This document shows, in pieces, positions 6,250-10,859 of a stretch of 10,859 bases of DNA. The stretch comes from Dehalococcoidia bacterium (GTDB lineage Bacteria > Chloroflexota > Dehalococcoidia > GIF9 > AB-539-J10), in contig SOJB01000111.1 of NCBI GenBank assembly GCA_004376695.1, positions 1 to 10,859 on the forward strand, read 5' to 3'. The notes under the pieces are model-generated. The model was not told the DNA's origin. It saw only the letters and a program-made list of their open reading frames with translations, and made no database searches. Each line of letters starts with the position of its first letter. The stretch's first letter is position 1. A program made the position numbers and the translations under genes.

Positions 6250-7368
6250 ATGCCCGCTGAGCATTATATGGAATGTGCTCTATCTTTGGCTAGATTGGCT
6301 ATGGGATATACCAGTCCTAACCCAGCAGTGGGAGCCACGGTTGTCAAAGATGGAGTTGCTGTGGGCATGGGATATACTCAGCCTGCTGGCTCGGAGCATG
6401 CTGAGGTTATGGCACTTCGTCAGGCCGGTGATAAGGCACGCGGTGCTGTCATGTATGTTACCCTTGAGCCTTGTTGTCACTATGGGCGTACGCCGCCTTG
6501 CACTGAAGTTATAATCGGTGCCGGCATTTCTGAAGTCTACATAGCCTTGCTCGACCCCAACCCAGCAGTTTCAGGGGATGGAATAGGCAAGCTGAACAAC
6601 GCGGGTATCAAGACCTACATAGGTATGGGTAAGCAGGAAGCTTGCGAGATAAACGAGGCTTATATCAAACACATTACCACGGGTCTGCCTTTTGTCGTAG
6701 CCAAATTCGCCATGAGCCTTGACGGTAAGATTGCCACCAAAACCGGCGACTCTAAATGGATAACGAGGGAAGAGGCAAGGAAGTATGCGCATGCTCTACG
6801 CCATACTGCCGACGCCATAATGGTAGGGGCAAACACCATTATCGCTGATAATCCTCACCTTACTGCCAGAGGTTGCGGCGGCAGAGGCGGCACAGGGAAA
6901 ATGCAGCCTCTGCGCTTGGTTGTTGATGGTAGAGGAAGAGTACCTTCCGATGCTCACGTTTTTGAGCCACCGGGCGGAGTTCTGCTTGCTGTGGTAGCTC
7001 CCTTTGATTCTGCAAGAAAGGAGAAATTCATACAGACGGGTGCCGAAGTGCTGGAACTGCCGGGAAGAGATGGGGCAGTGGATATTGTGGAGTTGTTGAA
7101 GTTGTTGGGTAAGCGAGGGATTGTCACCGTCTTGGCGGAGGGAGGTGGTCAGCTTCTCGGTTCGCTTTTCGACCGTAAGGTGGTAGATAAAGTGTTGGTT
7201 TTCATCTCACCGGTCATAATCGGGGGTGGAGGGGCTAGGAGTGTGGCAGGAAACGGCGTCAACAGTATGGCTGAGGCTTTGCGCCTTAGCCGAGTTGCCG
7301 TAAAGGCTTTCGGCGACGATGTATTAGTTAGTGGATACGTGGAGAAAGAACTACCGCTAGGAGCCTAG
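6250..7368 (+). CDS. ribD: Bifunctional riboflavin biosynthesis deaminase/reductase RibD
   Basis: Catalyses the second and third steps of the pathway: deamination of the pyrimidine product of GTP cyclohydrolase II, then NADPH reduction of its ribosyl side chain. The protein has 372 residues, normal for the fused enzyme. The N-terminal deaminase carries the zinc site H50-A-E52 and PCCHYGRTPPC with C75 and C84. TSPNPAVGA at 21-29 is also typical. The C-terminal reductase starts near PFVVAKFAMSLDGKIATKTG and includes ITREEARKYAHALRHTADAIMVG and LAEGGGQLLGS. AGAGGTGG lies a few bases upstream of the ATG. First gene of the rib operon; ribE follows after 20 bp. Confidence 0.97.
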   Translation: MPAEHYMECALSLARLAMGYTSPNPAVGATVVKDGVAVGMGYTQPAGSEHAEVMALRQAGDKARGAVMYVTLEPCCHYGRTPPCTEVIIGAGISEVYIALLDPNPAVSGDGIGKLNNAGIKTYIGMGKQEACEINEAYIKHITTGLPFVVAKFAMSLDGKIATKTGDSKWITREEARKYAHALRHTADAIMVGANTIIADNPHLTARGCGGRGGTGKMQPLRLVVDGRGRVPSDAHVFEPPGGVLLAVVAPFDSARKEKFIQTGAEVLELPGRDGAVDIVELLKLLGKRGIVTVLAEGGGQLLGSLFDRKVVDKVLVFISPVIIGGGGARSVAGNGVNSMAEALRLSRVAVKAFGDDVLVSGYVEKELPLGA

Positions 7369-7388
7369 TGTTTTGCGGGTGCGACAGC

Positions 7389-8030
7389 ATGTTCACAGGG
7401 ATAGTTGAAGAGATCGGCGTAGTTAAGGATAGGGGACAGGATCGCTTAGCAGTCGAAGCGAACAAGGTGCTTGAGGGGATGAAGTCGGGTGATAGCATAG
7501 CAGTTAATGGCGCTTGCCTGACCGTTGTCTCCTTGGACAAGCGCCGTTTCAGTGCTAATATTATGCCTGAGACGTTGCGCCGCACTAATCTCGGTGTCCT
7601 TCATTACAACGACCAGGTGAATTTGGAAAGGGCACTGGCGCTGGGAGGGCGCCTCGGTGGTCACCTTGTTTTGGGGCATATCGACGATACGGGGGAAGTG
7701 ATGGATATGACTGACGAAGAAGGCGGGCAAATCATGAGGATTTCGGCGCCTGCCAGACTAATGCCTTACATTGTAGATAAAGGCTCTATTGCTATCGACG
7801 GTGTTAGTCTTACCGTCGCAGCCTTTGACGCCCTTTCCTTTGTTGTGTCTCTGGTAGCTTACACTACTGAGCACACTACATTAGGAATGAGAAGACCCGG
7901 CGACAAAGTAAATTTGGAGACAGACATCATAGCCAAGTATGTGGAAGGGCTCACAGAGCGAAGAAGACAGGATCTGAGCCTTGAGTTCCTCAGCGAATAT
8001 GGCTTTGTTGAGGGAACAGATGCTAGCTAG
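7389..8030 (+). CDS. ribE: Riboflavin synthase, alpha subunit type
   Basis: Dismutates two molecules of 6,7-dimethyl-8-ribityllumazine to riboflavin and the pyrimidine precursor. The protein has 213 residues and two tandem lumazine-binding barrels. The first begins MFTGIVEEIG and has AVNGACLTVV near 38-47. The second begins about residue 97 with GHLVLGHIDDTGEV and has IAIDGVSLTVAA. I chose the ATG at 7389 because the family almost always starts MFTGI. A GTG at 7368 overlapping the ribD stop would add seven unusual residues, though it has AGGAG 4 nt ahead. The 3' end overlaps ribBA by 11 bp, so translation is probably coupled. The symbol ribE follows the naming in which ribH is lumazine synthase; some genomes call it ribC. 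Confidence 0.95.
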   Translation: MFTGIVEEIGVVKDRGQDRLAVEANKVLEGMKSGDSIAVNGACLTVVSLDKRRFSANIMPETLRRTNLGVLHYNDQVNLERALALGGRLGGHLVLGHIDDTGEVMDMTDEEGGQIMRISAPARLMPYIVDKGSIAIDGVSLTVAAFDALSFVVSLVAYTTEHTTLGMRRPGDKVNLETDIIAKYVEGLTERRRQDLSLEFLSEYGFVEGTDAS

Positions 8031-9228
8031 CATATCGGAGGCAATTGAAGATATAAGAGCAGGCAAGTTTGTCATTGTCGTTGATGACGAGTCGCGGGAG
8101 AACGAAGGCGATCTGGCCATAGGTGCTGAGAAGGTCACTCCCGAGGCCATAAACTTCATGACCAAGCATGGTCGGGGATTGATCTGCCTTCCTATTGCCG
8201 GCCAGAGACTCGACGAATTGGGAATTCCTCTTATGGTTACCAACAACACCTCGCGTTATTCTACTGCCTTCACGATTTCTATTGAGGCAAGGGACAAGGT
8301 TACCACGGGCATCTCGGCCTTTGACCGAGCTCAGACCATAAAGACGGTGCTTGATCCTGATACCAGGGCGGGCGATCTGGTTCAGCCGGGGCATATATTC
8401 CCTATTCGTGCCAAGGAAGGCGGGGTTCTGGTTCGAGCGGGACACACGGAAGCTATTGTGGACCTTGCCGGATTGGCTGGCCTTTATCCTGCCGGCGTCA
8501 TATGTGAGATCATGGACGAGGATGGTACTATGGCTCATCTGCCTCAGCTTGAGACTATGGCTTCTATGTTCGACTTAAAGCTAGTAGCCATCTCTGATTT
8601 GATTGCTTACCGCATTCGTCATGAGAAACTGGTACAAAGAGTGACTGAGGCGAGGCTTCCCAGTAAGTACGGCGAATTCATAGCCGTGGCTTATAGAAGC
8701 ACTGTCGATGCCTCTGAACACATGGCTCTAGTTAAAGGCAACATATCAGGTGATGAGTCTGTACTGGTGCGCGTGCACAGTGAATGTCTGACAGGGGATG
8801 TCTTTGGCAGTTTGAGATGCGATTGCGGGGCTCAGATTGAAATGGCCTTGCAGAGCATAGCCAAAGAAGATCAAGGTGTCTTTCTCTATATGAGGCAGGA
8901 GGGGAGGGGGATCGGGTTTCACAACAAGCTTTGCGCCTATGCCCTTCAGGACCAGGGGATGGATACGGTGGAGGCTAACATTGCTTTAGGTTTTGGTCCT
9001 GACTTGAGAGATTACGGAGTGGGCGCCCAGATTCTGGCCGATTTGGGTTTACATAATATTCGTCTGCTGACTAACAACCCTAAAAAGGTGATTGGGCTGG
9101 AAAGCTACGGAATCAGGATAGTCGAGACCGTTCCGCTGATAGCCCCATCTACGCCTCATAACATCCGCTATTTGAAAACCAAGCAGAAAAAGTTAGGGCA
9201 TATTCTAGGCATAGAGGAGGACAAGTAA
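8020..9228 (+). CDS. ribBA: Bifunctional 3,4-dihydroxy-2-butanone-4-phosphate synthase / GTP cyclohydrolase II
   Basis: Supplies both precursors of the pathway: the N-terminal half converts ribulose 5-phosphate to dihydroxybutanone phosphate, and the C-terminal half opens the GTP ring. The protein has 402 residues, the usual fused length. The RibB part shows DDESRENEGD at 22-31, TKHGRGLICLP and GHTEAIVDLAGLAGL. The RibA part shows the zinc cysteines C256, C267 and C269 with the C-x10-C-x-C spacing of the E. coli enzyme, plus RQEGRGIGF and LTNNPKKVIGLESYGI. Both halves look catalytically intact. I chose ATG at 8020 because GAGGG lies 5 nt upstream; earlier TTG (7981) and ATG (7999) codons in frame lack a good ribosome site and would lie deeper inside ribE. 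The stop TAA shares its last A with the ribH ATG. Confidence 0.96.
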   Translation: MLASISEAIEDIRAGKFVIVVDDESRENEGDLAIGAEKVTPEAINFMTKHGRGLICLPIAGQRLDELGIPLMVTNNTSRYSTAFTISIEARDKVTTGISAFDRAQTIKTVLDPDTRAGDLVQPGHIFPIRAKEGGVLVRAGHTEAIVDLAGLAGLYPAGVICEIMDEDGTMAHLPQLETMASMFDLKLVAISDLIAYRIRHEKLVQRVTEARLPSKYGEFIAVAYRSTVDASEHMALVKGNISGDESVLVRVHSECLTGDVFGSLRCDCGAQIEMALQSIAKEDQGVFLYMRQEGRGIGFHNKLCAYALQDQGMDTVEANIALGFGPDLRDYGVGAQILADLGLHNIRLLTNNPKKVIGLESYGIRIVETVPLIAPSTPHNIRYLKTKQKKLGHILGIEEDK

Positions 9229-9695
9229 TGGCTAAGCATTATGAAGGTATCCTGATAGGAAAGGGCCTCAAGTTCGCTGTAGTAGTTTCTCGGTTCAATG
9301 AGTTAATAACTACGAAGCTGCTTGAGGGAGCAAGGGACGCTTTCCTGCGTCATGGCGTCAATGATGAGGACATCGGCATTGTCTGGACTCCAGGTTGTCT
9401 GGAGATCCCTCTTATGGCACAAATACTGGCACAGAGCAACAAATACAATGCCGTCGTTTGCCTTGGAGCGGTGATCCGTGGCGGCACTCCACACTTCGAG
9501 TATGTTGCCTCCGAGGTGAATAGGGGAATCGGCAAAGTGGCTCTGGATACCGGCCTACCGGTGATACAAGGTATAATTACAGCCGATACTTTGGAGCAGG
9601 CCATTCAGAGAGCGGGGGCCAAGGAAGGCAATAGAGGATTCACGGCCGCGGTCAACGCTATTGAAATGGCGAATCTGCTTAGGGCCCTTCAGTGA
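9228..9695 (+). CDS. ribH: 6,7-dimethyl-8-ribityllumazine synthase
   Basis: Condenses the ribitylaminopyrimidine from RibD with dihydroxybutanone phosphate to give lumazine; usually assembles as a 60-mer or decameric shell. The protein has 155 residues. Active-site elements are VSRFNELIT with F23, PGCLEIPL at 55-62, GAVIRGGTPHFEYV with H89 (the proton-transfer histidine) and R128 in AIQRAG. The usual IRGST or IRGET is IRGGT here, a small variation. The strong ribosome site GAGGAGG at 9214-9220 lies within the end of ribBA, and the ATG overlaps its stop by one base. Last gene of the operon; its final 17 bp are shared with the convergent gene on the other strand. Confidence 0.97.
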   Translation: MAKHYEGILIGKGLKFAVVVSRFNELITTKLLEGARDAFLRHGVNDEDIGIVWTPGCLEIPLMAQILAQSNKYNAVVCLGAVIRGGTPHFEYVASEVNRGIGKVALDTGLPVIQGIITADTLEQAIQRAGAKEGNRGFTAAVNAIEMANLLRALQ

Positions 9696-9939
9696 TCCTG
9701 TAAACCTTATCACCTCGCCTGACCCTGTCGGGAACTTCTACGCCCACGATGTCACCTGGCTTGCCCTCAGTGACGCTAACGCGCTCGATCTGCATCGATT
9801 TTACGGTCAGTTCCATGTCCGTGGAGTTGCCCTTGACATGGATCTTATCACCTATCCTCAATGCGCTGCTTAGCTGTATACCAGCTACCACAGGCTTAGC
9901 AAAGAAGTCCGTCACCTTGCCGATTTCCACTTCCGACAT
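9679..9939 (-). CDS. Small translation elongation factor-like protein (EF-Tu domain 2-like beta-barrel)
   Basis: Stand-alone protein of 86 residues. EIGKVTDFFAKPVVAGIQL, then RIGDKIHVKG, TVKSMQIERVSV, GKPGDIVGVEV and RRGDKVYRI follow the order of strands in the oligonucleotide-binding domain 2 of EF-Tu, IF2 and related GTPases, but no GTPase domain is attached. Such mini-proteins occur in archaea and anaerobic bacteria and are usually annotated as translation elongation factor-like; their role is not known to me. I chose the ATG at 9937-9939 because a full AAAGGAGGT ribosome site lies 9 nt upstream; a TTG at 9963 and an ATG at 9960 lie ahead of or overlap that site. It converges with ribH and overlaps it by 17 bp, without a terminator between. 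Confidence 0.82.
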   Translation of the reverse strand: MSEVEIGKVTDFFAKPVVAGIQLSSALRIGDKIHVKGNSTDMELTVKSMQIERVSVTEGKPGDIVGVEVPDRVRRGDKVYRITEGP

Positions 9940-9965
9940 CTCCAGAATACCTCCTTTCATCAAGT

Positions 9966-9995
9966 ATAATACAGTTTCTCAGGTCAGCAAATCAA
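9966..9995 (-). promoter_or_regulatory. Candidate promoter for the elongation factor-like gene
   Basis: On the minus strand TTGATT (9990-9995, 4/6) and TATTAT (9966-9971, 5/6) are 18 bp apart. The predicted start near 9959 leaves a leader of about 20 nt that is mostly the AAAGGAGGT ribosome site. Confidence 0.45.
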
Positions 9996-10016
9996 CACGA
10001 AGAACCAGGAAATGCC

Positions 10017-10045
10017 TTGACAAGCCGTGCTGCTGCACGTATGAT
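10017..10045 (+). promoter_or_regulatory. Near-consensus sigma-70-type promoter for the small-gene pair
   Basis: TTGACA (10017-10022, perfect) and TATGAT (10040-10045, 5/6) are spaced by 17 bp. The predicted start near 10052 gives a leader of about 30 nt containing GGAGGTGG. This is the best promoter match in the window and implies substantial expression of the two unknown genes. Confidence 0.65.
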
Positions 10046-10081
10046 AGTAAGTCAAATAAGTTTGATTGGAGGTGGCAAACT

Positions 10082-10402
10082 ATGACTGAAAAGAAAGCGG
10101 GGCAACCATATGCTATGGAGGAGATACTCTCTTTCGATCGCATCAGGAGGGCCATGACGAGTCGGGTTCTGGACAGGATAGAAGACCTGTGGCAGGGAAA
10201 ACAGCCTATAGGCGTTGAGCAGATAAACGAAGTGATCGCAGATGAATGGAAGAGAGTCAAGGAGGCGGTAAGGTCATCGCCGGCCGCCCGGGATGCCTTG
10301 CGGAAGTACTTAGAACGCACCGTCGCTGAACAAATAGATAAGCTGATGAAAGAAGACAAAGCTGAGCTAGAATCAATGGGCGTCGTAGAGAAGAGTCTGT
10401 AA
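10082..10402 (+). CDS. Hypothetical small charged helical protein
   Basis: I do not recognise this 106-residue protein. It is rich in Lys, Arg and Glu, has no cysteine, no signal peptide and no membrane segment. It looks almost wholly helical, with a break at GKQPIGVEQ near 40-48. The second half, from EWKRVKEAV through AEQIDKLMKEDKAELE, could form amphipathic helices or a coiled coil. I chose ATG at 10082 because GGAGGTGG precedes it at good spacing and a near-consensus promoter lies 37 bp upstream; the frame stays open back to 9749, but that extension is antisense to the elongation factor-like gene. The next gene starts 1 bp after its stop, so the two are probably coexpressed and may interact. 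No function is proposed. Confidence 0.75.
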   Translation: MTEKKAGQPYAMEEILSFDRIRRAMTSRVLDRIEDLWQGKQPIGVEQINEVIADEWKRVKEAVRSSPAARDALRKYLERTVAEQIDKLMKEDKAELESMGVVEKSL

Positions 10403-10403
10403 A

Positions 10404-10643
10404 TTGGTCTCACAAGATAAAGCTGGTCCCGTCGAACAGGTCAATCAGGACCTGGACATAGGGCAGCTGATCAGGCGCCTTGATATGTTAGATGAAAGGT
10501 TAGATAACATGGACTCCATAGTGACATCACTTGTGGAAAGAGTGATGGGACGACCTCTTGTTATGGAAGTAAGCTGCCCCAGTTGCGGTCAAACCATACA
10601 GATCAATGTCACCGCCGGCGTCAGGGTGCGAGGCAGGGAATAG
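10404..10643 (+). CDS. Hypothetical small protein with coiled coil and CPSCG motif
   Basis: A 79-residue protein that I do not recognise. Residues about 15-50 (DLDIGQLIRRLDMLDERLDN onwards) show a leucine/isoleucine heptad-like pattern typical of a short coiled coil. The C-terminal third has a single CPSCG knuckle (C58, C61) followed by TIQINVTAGVRVRGRE, like half of a zinc ribbon. With only two cysteines, a metal site would need a dimer or partner. The start is uncertain: TTG at 10404 sits 1 bp after the upstream stop with a poor purine-rich ribosome site and relies on coupling. An ATG at 10485 would give 52 residues and cut into the coiled coil. Cotranscribed with the preceding unknown gene. 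Confidence 0.6.
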   Translation: MVSQDKAGPVEQVNQDLDIGQLIRRLDMLDERLDNMDSIVTSLVERVMGRPLVMEVSCPSCGQTIQINVTAGVRVRGRE

Positions 10644-10671
10644 CCACGGTGAGCATCGTTTACACATCTAT

Positions 10672-10737
10672 GGCAAACTTCTCAGTCGCCCAATGAGAAC
10701 CGGTCTTCCATTTCTGCTATATTGTCGAAGGTTTGCC
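10672..10737. repeat. Nested inverted repeats between the small-gene pair and the tRNA gene
   Basis: GGCAAAC (10672-10678) is the exact reverse complement of GTTTGCC (10731-10737). Inside it, TTCTCA (10679-10684) pairs with TGAGAA (10694-10699) around a 9-nt loop. Neither arm is followed by a T-run, so this is not a canonical terminator. The right outer arm overlaps the -35 of the tRNA promoter. These short repeats could be chance. Confidence 0.25.
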
Positions 10738-10761
10738 CCGTCTAGGTATGTTTGCTACAAT
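10733..10761 (+). promoter_or_regulatory. Candidate promoter for tRNA-Val
   Basis: TTGCCC (10733-10738, 4/6) and TACAAT (10756-10761, 5/6) are separated by 17 bp. The predicted start near 10768 would leave only 1-3 nt before the mature 5' end of the tRNA. Confidence 0.5.
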
Positions 10762-10852
10762 CGTCGAACGGGCGGTTAGCTCAGTGGTTAGAGCGCTGCG
10801 TTGACATCGCAGAGGTCACTGGTTCAAGTCCAGTACTGCCCATTTTTCGACG
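10762..10852. repeat. 7-bp inverted repeat flanking the tRNA gene
   Basis: CGTCGAA (10762-10768) and TTCGACG (10846-10852) are exact reverse complements and bracket the tRNA, 1 nt before its first base and 3 nt after its discriminator. In a longer precursor they could extend the acceptor stem. With the predicted start near 10768, most of the left arm would not be transcribed. Could be chance. Confidence 0.3.
10770..10842 (+). tRNA. tRNA-Val (anticodon GAC)
   Basis: A complete 73-nt cloverleaf. The acceptor stem GGGCGGT pairs with ACTGCCC (one G-U), the D arm is GCTC/GAGC, the anticodon stem CTGCG/CGCAG holds the loop TTGACAT with anticodon GAC, the variable loop is AGGTC, and the T arm is ACTGG/CCAGT with loop TTCAAGT. 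The discriminator is A. GAC reads GUC and GUU valine codons. CCA is not encoded: the sequence continues with TTTTT, so it must be added by nucleotidyltransferase. The T-run at 10843-10847 may help end transcription. No intron is present. Confidence 0.96.
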
Positions 10853-10859
10853 TTTCTTG

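Noticed and set aside
8023..8538. Minus-strand open frame of 171 codons inside ribBA
   Set aside because: It is antisense to the conserved RibB domain, shows no family resemblance and has no independent ribosome site worth noting.
9749..10081. N-terminal extension of the 106-residue hypothetical protein back to 9749
   Set aside because: This stretch is antisense to the elongation factor-like gene and its promoter, and a strong ribosome site and promoter define the start at 10082.
1..10859. Mobile elements, CRISPR arrays, prophage or defence genes
   Set aside because: No transposase, integrase, direct-repeat array, toxin-antitoxin or restriction gene is recognisable, and all but the last two small proteins belong to recognisable families.

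Overview
This 10.9 kb window looks like an ordinary chromosomal stretch of a bacterium with middling GC content. I see no phage, transposon, plasmid or CRISPR signature. It combines an archaeal-type bifunctional fructose-1,6-bisphosphate aldolase/phosphatase, an RtcB RNA ligase with archease, a MeaB-type GTPase and a complete bacterial riboflavin operon with fused RibD and RibBA. Bacterial sigma-70-like promoters have spacers of 17-18 bp. Together these fit a deep-branching anaerobic bacterium. A member of the Chloroflexota, perhaps Dehalococcoidia, is my best guess, but this is inference from gene content and not a sequence match.

Layout. Positions 1-6023 form a leftward (minus-strand) block. 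In transcription order it holds archease, rtcB, a SagB/nitroreductase-family flavoenzyme, meaB, an FAD-dependent dehydrogenase of the COG2509 type, and the N-terminal 288 residues of the aldolase/phosphatase, which runs off the left edge. Promoter-like sequences before archease, meaB and the aldolase/phosphatase suggest at least three transcription units. Positions 6024-6249 are a divergent control region with candidate promoters facing both ways, a perfect 15-bp dyad and a structured ribD leader, but no recognisable FMN riboswitch. Positions 6250-9695 are a tight rightward operon, ribD-ribE-ribBA-ribH, which makes riboflavin from GTP and ribulose 5-phosphate. A small minus-strand gene resembling domain 2 of translation elongation factors overlaps the 3' end of ribH by 17 bp. 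Positions 10082-10643 hold a rightward pair of small genes that I do not recognise, behind a near-consensus promoter. The window closes with a tRNA-Val(GAC) gene that has its own promoter.

How the genes relate. Archease and RtcB form a well-known pair for RNA ligation and repair. The riboflavin operon supplies the precursor of FMN and FAD, and two neighbouring enzymes (the SagB-like protein and the COG2509 protein) need those cofactors. MeaB and the aldolase/phosphatase point to B12-dependent methylmalonyl-CoA metabolism and gluconeogenesis. The most interesting items are the divergent control region, the two unknown small genes, and the cysteine cluster in the COG2509 protein. I found no convincing evidence of a wholly new system.
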